From the NCBI GenBank assembly GCA_022009915.1, contig CP091730.1, forward strand, positions 124,001 to 188,000: a stretch of 64,000 nt of DNA. Direction: 5' to 3'. Positions 9,677 to 21,205 of the stretch are shown here, in pieces. Numbering within the stretch: position 1 is the stretch's first letter; the number at the start of each line of letters is the position of its first letter. The DNA comes from Alistipes putredinis (lineage in GTDB: Bacteria > Bacteroidota > Bacteroidia > Bacteroidales > Rikenellaceae). The position numbers were made by a program, and so were the translations under genes. The notes beneath the pieces were generated by a model, which had not been told where the DNA came from, did no database searches, and worked only from the letters and a program-made list of their open reading frames with translations.

Positions 9677-10540
9677 TTAGCTGCGCGAGGCAAGAAGCAG
9701 ATTGCCGAACTCTTCGATATTCAGGGCTGTAATATCCGGCTGCGGAGAGGAGGAGATGGCCGTTTCGAGCGTGGTTTCGCCCGAAAGCACTAACACGCCC
9801 AAAGCGCCGGCATTGCGGGCCATGGCCACATCCGTATAGATTCTGTCGCCCACCATGGCTATCTGATCGGCCCTCAGGCCGTGCTTGCTCATTATCCCGC
9901 TGAGCATGTTCGGATCAGGTTTGCCGAGCGTGATGTCGGGCTGCCGGCCCGTGGCGTGCTCGATACATTTGCATATCGAACCGCAATCGACAAGAACCAC
10001 TCTCTGGTCCGTCGGGCATACGCGGTCCGGATTGGTCGCAATGTACGGCAGACCCTGCGACACCCACCATGCGGCACGGCACAAGCGTCCGTAACCAAGC
10101 GTCATGTCGAATGCAACGACGACCAAATCGGGCACATCGTCGGCATCGTCCGCCGTGGAGCGGAACCCTGCGGCCTCGAACTGGGCAATCATGCTCGGAG
10201 TACCGAGCAGAAACAGATTGCGGGCCTCGGGATAATGCGTCTTTATGTAATCTATCGCGGCCAGAGCAGTGGTATACATCTGCTGCGGAGAAGCCTCGAT
10301 ACCCATGGAGGAGAGCTTGTGCAGATAGTCGCCGATGCTTTTCGACGGGTTGTTCGTAAGGAAAGAATAGCCTATTCCGTTATCGTTCAACCGTTTCAAA
10401 AAGCCTTTCGTGAACGGGAACAACGTACTGCCCATATATATGGTTCCGTCCATGTCCAGAGCCACGTGACGAATCCGTGCGCACGCCTCTTTCAGCTGCG
10501 CGTCGGGCATCGGCGAGGTGTATTTCTCGAATTTATTCAT
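9677..10540 (-). CDS. HAD-IIA phosphatase (NagD/phosphoglycolate phosphatase-like)
   Basis: Intact, 287 residues. Motif I is DMDGTIY (nucleophile D29, D31), motif II lies in SFLTNNPSKS, the Lys motif is LGKPDPNM and motif IV is MVGDRIYTD. The large cap domain between motifs II and III is typical of subclass IIA. Family members hydrolyse small phosphates such as glycerol-3-phosphate, phosphoglycolate or nucleotides. It sits directly downstream of glpT (24 bp), probably in its operon, which makes glycerol phosphate a reasonable substrate guess. That is inference from neighbours only. Confidence 0.88.
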   Translation of the reverse strand: MNKFEKYTSPMPDAQLKEACARIRHVALDMDGTIYMGSTLFPFTKGFLKRLNDNGIGYSFLTNNPSKSIGDYLHKLSSMGIEASPQQMYTTALAAIDYIKTHYPEARNLFLLGTPSMIAQFEAAGFRSTADDADDVPDLVVVAFDMTLGYGRLCRAAWWVSQGLPYIATNPDRVCPTDQRVVLVDCGSICKCIEHATGRQPDITLGKPDPNMLSGIMSKHGLRADQIAMVGDRIYTDVAMARNAGALGVLVLSGETTLETAISSSPQPDITALNIEEFGNLLLASRS

Positions 10541-10564
10541 TGCACTCCTGTGTTATACTATGAT

Positions 10565-12056
10565 TTAGTACTCTATCTCCTTGGTCCTTTCGTATCCGTC
10601 GCGCGGTGCACCCCACATGGTCGCGAAAACCAATGCTCCGACAGCTCCTACTGCCACTATCGTATAGAACACGAAGTTCCAGCCGAAAGCGTCGGCGAGC
10701 ATACCCACGCCGAGAGCCGAGAAAAACGAGCCCACGTAGCCGAATATTCCGGCCAGCCCGTTGGCCGTGGCCGAAGCCTCCTTCGTAGCCTGATTGGCCG
10801 AAGCAATGCCTATGAGCGCCTGCGGACCGTAGATGAAGAATCCGCCCATGGCCAGCACGAGCACCGACACGACCACCGGCAGTTCGGGGAACGCGACGAA
10901 AAACGGCCATGAACGCCGCGGCCAGCACCATACACACTAAACACATTCGATGCGCCTTGCCCTTGAACAAATGGTCCGTCGCCCAGCCGGCGAAAAATGG
11001 TACCCACTATTGCGAAAAATCTCGAAGACGGCTACCGTCCAGCCGGCGCTCACGATAGACATGCCTCGGCTCTCCGTGAGAAACTTTGGGCCCCAGTCAA
11101 GTATGCCCATGCGCATGACATAGACGAAGACATTGGCGATGCAGAGCGTCCATATCCAGCGGTTTTTGAAAACCATGTGCATCAGGAACTTTCGGTTGCT
11201 TTTCTTCTCGCCGGCGCCTTTTCCGCCTATTTCGGTTCCGGGAAGTTCGGGCAGCCCCACCGACTGCGGATCGTCGCGCAGGCCTGCGAACAGCCACAAC
11301 GCCCCCAGCACCGCGATGCCGGCGGGAATGAAGAAGCACCATTTCCACGCACCGTAATGCGAAGCGTAGGACATCACGCGCTCCATGCCCTCGACATCAT
11401 CGGAAGCGACACCCAGATTACCGGCAATCGAGGCCACCACCTCGGCATCACCGCTCATGTCCGCCCCCAGATGTCCCATGATGTAGCCGCAAACCACAAC
11501 CGCGCATGCCGCGCCTATGGAGTGCGAGGTGTTCCATATCGACATCTTGGTCGCCAGCTCGGAAGGGTGAATCCACTGAGGCAGCAGACGTGCACACGGA
11601 GGATACCCCAACCCCTTGGAAATACTGGTTGAGAATAATGGTGATGCCCATAATCATAACAAGGGTGTTCACCACCTGCGGTCCCTGCTGCACTCCCGTA
11701 ATCGCGTAGCTCAAATCGTATCCGCATCCGAAAGCCACATTGGCGGCCGCGCAAAGCAGAAGTCCTATCGCCATGACGGCACGCGTACTGACCTTGTCCA
11801 CCAGAAATCCGTTGATGAATCGCGAAAAACCGTAAATCAGCGACCCGATGCCTATCACTATACCGAAGCCTGGTATTCGAGATGCCGTACTCGGCCGTAA
11901 GGCCGGGCATGGCCAGCGAAAAAGGTTTTTTCTGACGAAATAGTAGACAGCGTAACCTATCATCGAAACGATGATGGTGCGCATCTGCCAGTACCTGAAT
12001 TTCTTGGCCGTCTCGGGATTCATCGACCCGTAAACGGATTCCCTGTTCATTTTCAT
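10565..12056 (-). CDS. glpT: glycerol-3-phosphate transporter (MFS, GlpT family)
   Basis: An organophosphate:phosphate antiporter-type MFS protein of about 497 residues. Recognisable segments are YFVRKNLSLAMPGL (re-read across shifts), GSLIYGFSRFINGFLVDK, IILNQYFQGMGYPPCARLL, the GWTVAVFEI and GPQALIGIASANQATKEA helices, and a C-terminus GAPRDGYERTKEIEY. At least six indels (near 11930, 11880, 11610, 11027, 10997, 10903) scatter it over all three frames, yet the order and family segments are complete, so I read it as one functional gene. Start chosen at 12056 (MKMNRES). A palindromic element and a TATCTTTG box lie upstream. Confidence 0.88.
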
Positions 12057-12098
12057 GCGGTGTAGTTTGTCGTTTTTTCTTGTGCCGTCGCCCACTTA

Positions 12099-12158
12099 CA
12101 GTTTCGGTTCGAAAGCCGAAAACTGTCGATATGAAAGCAAAGCACCGATGCAAAGATA
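12099..12158 (-). promoter_or_regulatory. glpT -7 element and palindromic candidate GlpR operator
   Basis: Minus-strand TATCTTTG at 12158-12151 is a -7 box. Just downstream, 12099-12125 is a 27-bp imperfect palindrome with arms CAGTTTCGG and CGAAAACTG around TTCGAAAGC. The core CAGTT(T)CGGTTCGAAAG is shared with the glpD leader, in the same position relative to the -7 box. Confidence 0.6.
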
Positions 12159-12278
12159 TAAATATATACAAAAAAAGAATCCCTTTTACGGCAATAAAAA
12201 AACTCGTCAAAGTCGTCTGCGGCCTTTGACGCATCGTTTTTACATAAGTTTGTTTCAACTTTAATATCATTTATCGGA

Positions 12279-14978
12279 ATGACGCATCGCACTCCAAGAA
12301 TTATTCTGGCAGTAGCCGCAGCGACGCTGACAATTCTCGGCGGCGCACGCAAATGTCTTGCACAGAAGACCGCCTCCTACACGCCGTTCGAGCAGAAACT
12401 TTTAGACGGATTCACGGCCATGTACGAAAAAAAGGCGTTGCCGAAAAAGTCTATCTGCACACCGACAAGCCCTATTACAGCGCAGGAGAAACCGTATATA
12501 TAAAAGGTTATGTTGTCAATGCCCTCGACCACAGGCCGCTCTCGAAGAGCAACTTCATATACGTCCAGCTAATCGACAGCAGGGACCAAGCCGTGCAGCA
12601 GTTCAAAATAATGCGCGATTCGGCCGGCGTGTTCCGCTCGCAAATAGAGCTGCCGGCCACGGTTCCGGCCGGACGGTACACCCTGAGAGGTTTCACCAAG
12701 TGGATGCAGAACTTCGGAGAGGAGTATTTCTTCGGTTCGCAAATCGAGATAGGCAACACGATCGACGATGCCGTAAACTGCAAAATAGACTACCGGCCGC
12801 AGCCCGACGGGAGCGTTAGGGCCCGCGTCGCGATGCTCGATTCGAAATTCGCCCCGATTGCCAAATGCAGCATAAGCTACAAGGTCGTCTCGGGCGGCAA
12901 AACTCGGGAAAGGTTCGCAACGACCGACAGCGAAGGATGCTTCGAGTTCGACTTCACCCCGCAGCACGGCGACCTTCCGCAGATTGAAATCCAAAGTCAG
13001 AACGAAGATTACCCCTATGAACGCACATTCGACATTCCGCTTTTTCGACAAGAGTTTCGACGTGCAATTTTTTTCCCCCGAGGGAGGTGCGCTTCTGGCC
13101 GGGCAGCTGCAACTCGTCGCATTCAAGGCAATCGGCGCGGACGGGCTCGGAGTGGACGTAAAAGGGTCGGTAATCGACGAAAACGGAGAGATAATAACGG
13201 AAACGGCCTCTTCGCATCTGGGCATGGGCACATTGAGCATGACGGCGGAGAAGGGAAAGACATATTATACCGAGTTCTCCACCGCGGACACTACGCTAAA
13301 ATTCGCCCTGCCGCAGGTCGCGGAATCGGGATGCGCAGTCAAGCTGCTTCGGCCCTCAGGTCGAATGGCATTTCAGGTGCTGGGTACGCCCGACATAGAC
13401 CTCTCGCGGCTTGCGGCCATCATACACTGCCGCGGCCGTTTAGCATACGCCACGGAAGACGTGACCCGCCCCGTCATGATTTCCACCGACGGATTCACGG
13501 ACGGAATACACCACCTGTCCATTATCGACAAGACGAGCGGAGAGGTGCTCTCCCAAAGGCTGTTTTTTCGTGAACAACGGCGGCTGGGCCGACAGCCGAA
13601 TCTCCGGCGGCAAGGACAGGTACGGCAGGCGCGAGCGCGTATCCCTCGACTTGGAGATACGGGACAGCGAAGGTCATCCCGTATCGGGCGACTTTTCGGT
13701 GGCCGTAACCGACAGATACAAGGTAAGGCGCGATTCGAGCCGGCAGGACATACTCAGCACTCTGCTTCTGACCTCCGACCTGAAAGGACATATCGAACAG
13801 CCCGGCTATTACTTCACGGACCGTTCGGCCCTACTGGCTGCGCATCTGGACATGGTGATGCTCACCCAAGGGTGGACCCGATTCGACATGCAGGCGCTTC
13901 TGAACAAAGCACTGCCCGAAAACGAGATAGCGGCCGAAGACTACCAGTCCGTATCGGGCACCGTGATAGGCTTCACCGGCAAGGAGCTCAAAGATTCCAA
14001 GGTGGTGATAATGGAACCGGAGTACAAGCTCGTGCGGTTGGGCTATCACGAGGAGTTCAATCTGGGTAAGACTGGCAAGTTCAACATCCGCGGCGTGCCT
14101 CTGACCGAAGGCAAAAGGTTAGTGGTTCGAGCCTACGACAAACGCGGCTGGGAAAAAGGGGCTCGAACTGAGGCTCGACCCCGAAATTCTGCCCGCCCCG
14201 AAAGGCTCGGTCACTCCCGAGCTGTTCCATAAGCCGGCCCAAACAGGTCCGAGCGAGGCATACCTGCAATCTTCGAAGGAGAAATACTACAACGACGGCG
14301 GCATGCGCGTGGTGGACATGGAAGGCGTTACTGTAAGGGCCCGAAAGGTCGAGCAGAGCCGTTCGCGGCTCTACAACATCACGCCCACCTATACGCGAAC
14401 CAATGAGGAGCCTGACCAAATACGGCGGCCGCGACGTATACTCGGCTCTGATAACATTCCCGGGCGTAACGGTGAACACCGACGGTTCCGCGGTCTACAT
14501 CCGCGGCGGCAACCTTCCGGCACTCGTACTGTTGGACGACATGGAGGAGGACATGAGCCGCGACATGCTCGCTTCGATAAGCATCGACGACGTGGAGTTC
14601 ATCGACATCATCGCAGGAGCCGATGCCGCGATGTTCGGAGGCAGAGGCGACGGCGGTGTCGTGAATATCAAACTCAAAGAGGGAGTCCGTCCGGGCAAGA
14701 GAGCGCTTCCGTCCGTTGATATAATCCGCAATCTCGGAGTACGCCTGCCGGTGGAGTTCTATCAACCCAAATACGACGTTCCGGAGCATCTGGCCGACAA
14801 GAAACCCGACCTGCGGACCACTATCGCGTGGATACCCGACGTAAAGCCCGACGAGAACGGAATCGCACACTTGGAATTATATACGACCGACTTCCCTTCG
14901 GCATACGACATAATCGTGGAGGGCATTACCGACAGCGGCCAGCCTAGCCGCTCGAAACACACGATTTACAGAGAATAA
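12279..14978 (+). CDS. MG2/TonB-plug domain surface protein
   Basis: A large exported protein of about 900 residues. A signal peptide (to about residue 28) is followed by an MG2-like domain (KVYLHTDKPYYSAGETVYIKG) and several beta-sandwich repeats. Near the C-terminus is a TonB receptor plug-like domain (GRDVYSALITFPGVTV, VYIRGGNLPALVLLDD, GADAAMFGGRGDGGVVNI) without the 22-strand barrel. Such proteins are common in Bacteroidetes and their role is uncertain (macroglobulin-like or secretion-linked). At least five indels (near 12430, 13045, 13570, 14155, 14390), mainly in A/T/G runs, split it. It is followed by a bidirectional terminator. Confidence 0.8.
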
Positions 14979-15098
14979 ATGGCCTATTTCCGGCCGGCCC
15001 GCGGGAACTGCACAACCCGCAGATTCCGGTCCGAAGTCCGACCGCCCATCGACTCGAAGCGTCAAATGCAAAAAAACGGAATCCGGCGGCAAAAAGAA

Positions 15099-15131
15099 CG
15101 GGAGCACGCTTTGCGGCGTGCTCCCGTTTTT
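15099..15131. terminator. bidirectional intrinsic terminator
   Basis: CGGGAGCACGC (15099-15109) pairs with GCGTGCTCCCG (15116-15126), loop TTTGCG, followed by TTTTT on the plus strand and preceded by an A-rich stretch that acts as the T-tract on the minus strand. It separates the convergent MG2 gene and ferredoxin. Confidence 0.85.
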
Positions 15132-15146
15132 CGTACCGTGCAATGC

Positions 15147-15317
15147 TTACTCGGCCTCGATAGCCTCGGTCGGACAAACGCCGGCGCAAGTACCGCAATC
15201 GGTGCAAGCAGCGGGATCGATTGAGTAAACATCTCCGGCAGAGATAGCTCCTACCGGACATTCGTCGATACAGGTACCGCATGCGACACAAGTATCTTCT
15301 TTAATTTTGTAAGCCAT
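15147..15317 (-). CDS. 2[4Fe-4S] ferredoxin
   Basis: A 56-residue bacterial-type ferredoxin. It has two CxxCxxCxxxCP motifs: Cys 10, 13, 16, 20 (CVACGTCIDECP) and Cys 38, 41, 44, 48 (CTDCGTCAGVCP), each giving one [4Fe-4S] cluster. Length and spacing are those of clostridial-type ferredoxins, low-potential electron carriers for anaerobic metabolism such as pyruvate:ferredoxin oxidoreductase. Monocistronic, with a consensus promoter upstream and a strong hairpin downstream. The frame is intact. Confidence 0.97.
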   Translation of the reverse strand: MAYKIKEDTCVACGTCIDECPVGAISAGDVYSIDPAACTDCGTCAGVCPTEAIEAE

Positions 15318-15353
15318 ATCAAATTTTAATTTGGTGTTGTAATATCACGTCTG

Positions 15354-15384
15354 CAAATATACGCATTTTATTCAGTTCTGCAAA
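15354..15384 (-). promoter_or_regulatory. ferredoxin promoter
   Basis: On the minus strand TTTG (15384-15381), 19 nt, TATATTTG (15361-15354): a near-perfect Bacteroidetes promoter. Transcription would start about 30 bp before the ferredoxin ATG; the promoter lies next to and partly within the 3' end of serS. Confidence 0.75.
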
Positions 15385-15393
15385 TTCTCCTCC

Positions 15394-16671
15394 CTACGCG
15401 ATAATGTCGAAAATGCGTATAGGGTCTGAGAACCTCCGGAATCACAATTCCTTCGCTCGTCTGGTTGTTTTCCAGCAGCGCAGCGACGATTCTCGGCAGC
15501 GCGAGCGAACTTCCGTTGAGCGTGTGGGCGAGCTGCATCTTCTTGTCGGCATCGCGGTAGCGCAGATGCAGGCGGTTCGCTTGGAACGACTCGAAATTCG
15601 ACACGGACGACACTTCGAGCCAGCGTTTCTGGGCAGCGGAAAACACCTCGAAATCATACGTAAGGGCCGACGTAAAACTCATGTCGCCGCCGCAAAGGCG
15701 CAATATCCTGTACGGCAATCCGAGTGCCTTGACCAGCGTTTCCACATGCGCCACCATCTCGTCCAGCGCACGATACGAACGCTCTGGATGCTCTATGCGC
15801 ACGATTTCCACCTTGTCGAACTGATGCAGACGGTTCAGTCCGCGAACGTCCTTGCCATAGGAACCTGCCTCGCGGCGGAAACACGGCGTGTAGGCGGTAA
15901 GACAAATCGGGAAATCGGACTCCTCGACAATCACGTCGCGGTAGATGTTGGTAACCGGAACCTCCGCCGTGGGGACCATATAGAAGTTGTCCACCGTGGC
16001 ATGGTACATCTGTCCCTCCTTGTCGGGCAGCCTGTCCGGTTCCGAAACCCGATGCCTCGTTCACCATAATGGGAGGCATCACCTCATTATAGCCGGCGGC
16101 CGTGTTGCGGTCCAGAAAGAACGTGATGAGTGCGCGTTGCAGCGCGGCGCCCTTGCCCTTATAGACGGGGAATCCCGCTCCGGTAAGTTTTACGCCCAGT
16201 TCGAAATCTATGATATCGTACTTGGCCGCCAGTTCCCAGTGCGGCAGCGCATCGTCGCCCAATGCGGGCAGAGTGCTTTCGTCGAGCTTGACCACAAGAT
16301 TGTCGGCCGCGGTCATTCCGTGCGGAACTATATCGGCCGGAAAGTTTGGCAGCGTAACGATTTGGGCGTTAAGCTCCGCACTCACGGCTTTAAGCTCCTC
16401 GTCGAGCTGTTTGCTCTGCGCTTTGAGCTGCGCGACCTCGGCTTTGGCGGCCTCGGCCTGTTCCTTTTGTCCCCTGTGCCATGAGCCGGCCTATATTCTT
16501 GGCGGCTGCGTTCTGCCGTGCGAGCAATCCGTCCAGCTGCGCCTGAACGGCCTTGCGGCGGTCGTCCAGCTCTTCGATTTTCGCCACGGTCTGCGCGGCA
16601 TCAACTCCCTTGACGGCCAGACGCTCTATTGCGCGCTCGCGGTCGTCCCTTATCTGTTTAAGTGTAAGCAT
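15394..16671 (-). CDS. serS: seryl-tRNA synthetase
   Basis: Charges tRNA-Ser. An N-terminal coiled-coil arm (MLTLKQIRDDRERAIERLAVKG, then AQLKAQSKQLDEEL) is followed by a class II core: motif 2 region TAYTPCFRREAGSYGKDVRGLNR, QFDKVEIV, and motif 3 region HTLNGSSLALPRIVAALLENNQ. Three indels split it: near 16478, near 16045, and an extra T near 15410. The last runs past the genuine end PYTHFDIIA; the true TAG is at 15396-15394. About 425 residues. Since this gene is essential, its breakage is strong evidence that the indels are sequencing errors. Confidence 0.95.
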
Positions 16672-16698
16672 TTCTTCGCTACGGTTTGAATCTGCGCA

Positions 16699-16725
16699 CA
16701 AAGATATAAAAAAAGCGTATCTTTG
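16699..16725. promoter_or_regulatory. divergent -7 elements for serS and the cyclase-metH operon
   Basis: TATCTTTG occurs on the plus strand at 16718-16725 (29 bp before the cyclotransferase ATG) and on the minus strand at 16706-16699 (28 bp before the serS ATG). Each fits a -7 element; I could not place convincing -33 boxes for both. Confidence 0.5.
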
Positions 16726-16753
16726 CACTCGCACCATCACCTAATTTTCCGAC

Positions 16754-17564
16754 ATGAACCGCCACCCGATAATACTGTTGCTCGCATGTCTGATGTTCTC
16801 ATGCGGAAACTCCTCGCGCAAGACATCCGCCGCAGGAAATTCGGCCTATCGGCCGCAGGGCACTCCGGCATCTTATGCTTACGCAATCGTAAATACATAC
16901 CCGCATTCCGAGCGCGACTACACGCAGGGACTTCTCATACACGACAGCATACTGTACGAGGGAACCGGCACCTACGGCGGCTCCAAACTGCGGAGCACCG
17001 ACCTTCGCACGGGGCGCGTAATCGCCGAGACGGCCCTGCCGCGCAACATGTTCGGCGAAGGAATAGCCCTGCTCGGGGATAAGATATACCAGCTCACGTG
17101 GCAGGAGGAGCGCGTACTGGTATACGACGCCCGGTCCCTGAAAAAGACGGGCGAAATGCGCTACGCAGGCGAGGGCTGGGGGCTTACCTCGGACGGAGAG
17201 AAGCTGTACATGAGCGACGGAAGCGACAACATATACGTCATGGACCCCGCATCGTTCTCCCGCACGAAAACAGTCCGGGTGCGTCTGGGCGGCTCGCCGG
17301 TAAGATTTTTGAACGAACTGGAATGGATAGACGGTAAAATCTGGGCCAACGTCTACACCTCGGACCAAATCGTCATCATAGACCCGCAAAGCGGCGATGT
17401 GTCGGGCGTCATCGACATGCGCGGCCTGCTCGGGCCATCCGACATAACGCCCGACACGGACGTGCTGAACGGAATCGCCTACGATTCCTTAGGGCGGCAA
17501 GATTCTGGTCACGGGCAAAAAAACTGGAACAAAAATGTTCGAAATCGAACTCATAAGAAAATAA
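16754..17564 (+). CDS. glutaminyl-peptide cyclotransferase (beta-propeller type) lipoprotein
   Basis: A plant/bacterial-type glutamine cyclotransferase that converts N-terminal Gln to pyroglutamate on exported proteins. Lipoprotein signal MNRHPIILLLACLMFSC (Cys 17), then propeller repeats with hallmark segments YTQGLLIHDSILYEGTGTYGGSKL, FGEGIALLGDKIYQLTWQE, RFLNELEWIDGKIWANVY and the C-terminal KMFEIELIRK. One extra G near 17494 removes the real C-terminus and makes the frame run on into metH; the fused 1305-codon frame is not a real protein. The true TAA overlaps the metH ATG (TAATG at 17562-17566). Periplasmic, lipid anchored; about 270 residues. Confidence 0.88.
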
Positions 17565-20500
17565 TGCCTAAATATTCTATATACGAGCTTGCAAAAGAGC
17601 GGATTCTCGTGCTGGACGGAGGTCTGGGCACGATGGTGCAGACTTACGGTCTGTCCGAACAGGACTACCGCGGCGAGCGTTTCGCCGACTGGCACACGCC
17701 GCTCAAAGGCTGCAACGACATTCTCGTACTCACCCGTCCGCAGGTGCTCAGCCAGATACACACGGCGTATCTGACGGCCGGCGCGGACATAATATCGACC
17801 GACTCGTTCAATGCCAATGCCGTCTCGATGGCCGATTACGGCTTGCAGGAGTACGTCTACGAAATAAACCGTGCGGCCGCCGCCGTGGCCCGAAAGGCTG
17901 CGGACGAATTCACGCTGCGCAACCCGAAGCGGCCGAGATTAGTAGCCGGCTCGATGGGCCCCACCAACCGCACATGTTCCATGTCGGCCGACGTGAACGA
18001 CCCCGCAGCGCGGGCCATTACGTTCGACGAGTTGAAGGACACCTATGCCGTACAGGCCGAAGGGCTGCTGGACGGAGGTGCGGACATACTGCTCATCGAA
18101 ACGGTATTCGACACGCTCAACGCCAAGGCGGCACTTATGGCCGTGGACGAAATATGCAAAAAGCGCTCGGCAAGAGTGCCGATAATGGTGTCCGGAACGC
18201 TGGCCGACGTAAGCGGCCGCACACTGTCGGGACAGACGGTCGAGGCGTTCTACTACTCGGTGGCGCACGCCGACCTGTTCTCAATCGGACTTAACTGCGC
18301 GTTCGGGGCCAAGCAGCTCAGACCCTATCTGGAACGTCTGGCCGCAGTGGCCCAGTGCCGCGTATCGGCGCATCCCAACGCAGGCCTGCCCAACGTCATG
18401 GGCGGGTACGACGAAACACCGCAAATGTTCGCCGACGATGTGGAAGCGTACATGCGCGAAGGGTTGGTGAACGTCGTCGGAGGATGCTGCGGCACCACGC
18501 CCATGCACATAGCAGGGCTTTCGTCTCTGGTGCGCAACTACTCCCCGAGGCCCCTGCCCTCGCGCCGGCATGCCACAGTGCTCTCGGGACTCGAAGTGCT
18601 CGAAATCACCCCCGAGGCGAACTTCATAAATATCGGCGAACGCACCAACGTCGCAGGTTCGGCCAAATTCGCCCGACTCATCCGTCAGGGCGACTACACG
18701 GAGGCGGTGGACATAGCCCGCGGACAGGTCGAGGCGGGTGCGCAAATTATAGACGTGTGCATGGACGACGGCATGATAGACGGAGTGAAGGCCATGACCA
18801 CGTTCCTGAACATGGCGGCCTCGGAGCCTGAAATCGCACGCGTTCCCGTAATGATAGACTCTTCGAAATGGGAGGTATTGGAGGCGGGCCTCAAATGCAC
18901 GCAGGGCAAAAGCATCGTGAACTCCATTTCGCTCAAAGAGGGAGAGCAGGAGTTCTTACGGCGTGCAAGGCTGATAAGGCGGTACGGCGCCGCAGCCGTC
19001 GTCATGCTGTTCGACGAGAATGGACAGGCGGACACCTTCGAGCGCAAGATTCAGGTGGCGCAGCGTGCCTACACCCTGCTCACGGAGGACGGATTCGCCG
19101 CCGAAGACATAATATTCGACCCGAACGTGCTTGCGATAGCCACCGGCATCGAGAGCCACGACAACTACGGCCGCGATTTCATCGAAGCGTGCCGCTGGAT
19201 AAAGGGCAATCTTCCCGGGGCCAAAGTCAGCGGAGGAGTGAGCAACCTCAGTTTCTCGTTCCGCGGCAACAATCCGGTGCGCGAAGCCATGCACTCGGTG
19301 TTCCTCTTCCACGCCATAAAGGCCGGCATGGACATGGGAATCGTGAATCCGGCCATGCTGCAAATCTACTCGGACATAGAGCCGACACTTCTGGAACTGT
19401 GCGAGGATGCCGTGCTCAACCGCAGAAGCGACGCCACGGAGCGTCTGGCCTCATACGCCGAAAAACTAAAAGCGCAAAACCAGAACGGCGACGCGCAGCC
19501 GGCCCATACCGACGCATGGCGTGAACTGGGTCTCGAAGAGAGGATTCGCCACGCCATGCTCAAAGGTTTGGACCAGTACATAGCGCAGGACGCTCTTGAA
19601 GCCTACGAAAAACTCCAATCGCCGCTCGCAGTCATAGACACGATGCTGATGCCGGCCATGGGACAGGTAGGCGAACTGTTCGGCGCGGGAAAGATGTTCC
19701 TGCCGCAAGTGGTGAAAAGCGCCCGTGTGATGAAACGCGCCGTAGAGGCCCTGACGCCGTACATAGAAAGCGGCTCGACAGCCGGAGCGAAAAGCGCCGG
19801 CAAGGTCATAATGGCCACAGTAAAGGGCGACGTGCACGACATCGGCAAGAACATAGTGTCAGTGGTCACCGCCTGCAACGGCTATGAAATCAAGGATTTG
19901 GGCGTCATGGTCGATCGCAGCACCATAGCCGACGAAGCCGAGAGGTGGGGCGCGGATGCAATAGGTCTGAGCGGACTCATAACGCCGTCGCTGGACGAGA
20001 TGATAAAGGTCGTCAAGGAACTGGAACGCCGCGGCATGAAAACCGACGTGATAATCGGCGGGGCCACCACCTCGCAGGCTCCATACGGCCGTAAAAATCG
20101 CGCCCAACTATTCGGGAGCGGCAGTACACAGCCGCGACGCATCCGAAAACACGCGGATTCTCGCAAACCTGCTCGGACCGCAGCGGCAGCAATACATAGA
20201 AGAACTGAAACGCAACCAAGCAGCACAGCGCGAACTGTACCTGCAACAGCAGGCCCAGCGCACGCTCCGGCCGCTGTCCGAAGCCCGACTCAGGGATTAC
20301 CGCAAAAAGGCCGACGACATAGTCCGGCCGCTCCACACAGGCAAGGTCGTGTTCAACAATTTTTCCATCGGGGAGGTGGAAAAGTACATAGACTGGAATT
20401 TCTTTTTCACCTCGTGGGAAATCAAGGGACGCTACCCCGACATATTCTCATCGCCCGAAAAGGGGCAGCAGGCCCGCAAACTGTTCGACGACGCGCAGGC

Positions 20501-21198
20501 GCTCCTGTCCGTCATCAAGAGCAAAGGCAGCCTGACGCTCAACGGCACGGTAGGCATATTCCCCGCATACCGGAAAGGCGACGACATCATCGCCGAGACT
20601 CCGCACGGGCCGGCTGTGCTGCCGATGCTGCGCAGCCAGAGCGGGCAGTCGGACGCGAATCCGTGTCTTGACGACTACGTGGTGGCGCGCGAGGTCGGGC
20701 AGGACTACATCGGCATGTTCGCCGTATCGGCGGGATTAGGTCTCAAAGATATAGGCGACAGCTACAAGAAGCAGGGCGACGATTACAGCGCGATAATGTG
20801 CAAACTGCTCGCCGACCGTCTTACGGAGGCATTCGCCGAAGCGGTGCACGAGTTCGTAAGGCGCCGCATGTGGGGCTACCAGTCCGAGGATATGTCGCCC
20901 GAGGATATTCTCCGCGAACGCTATCAGGGACGCCGCTTTGCGTTCGGCTATCCGGCCACGCCCGACCATTCGCTCAAAAACGGTATTCGACACTCTGGGC
21001 GTCACCCAGACCACGGGCATGCGCCTGACTGAAAACTACATGATAGACCCGGGCGAGGCTCTGTGCGGTCTGATGCTCGCCGACCCGAACGTAAAGTACT
21101 TCACAATCGGTCCGGTGGACGCGCAGCAGATGGAGGATTACGCCTCACGACGCGGTTTGCCCGTGGAGACAATAGAAAAACTGATATGCAAGATATAG
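17564..21198 (+). CDS. metH: cobalamin-dependent methionine synthase
   Basis: Transfers the methyl group of 5-methyl-THF to homocysteine through B12. All modules are present in order: homocysteine/Zn domain (LDGGLGTMVQ, GLNCAFGAKQL, VVGGCCGTTP), pterin domain (NIGERTNVAGSAKFARL, GGVSNLSFSFRGNN), cap and B12 domain with the His-on motif DVHDIGKN, and AdoMet activation domain (VGIFPAYR, DYIGMFAVSAG, RRFAFGYPATPDHS, TENYMIDPGEALCG). Indels near 20092 and 20975 split the gene; the linker between them translates cleanly in a third frame. About 1211 residues. Coupled to the cyclotransferase by TAATG and followed 7 bp later by metF. Confidence 0.96.
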
Positions 21199-21205
21199 AA
21201 CAGCC

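Noticed and set aside
16754..20671. A single 1305-codon frame fusing a glutaminyl cyclase and methionine synthase
   Set aside because: One extra G near 17494 shifts the cyclase past its real stop; the true TAA/ATG overlap at 17562-17566 is intact in the adjacent frame. Not a natural fusion.
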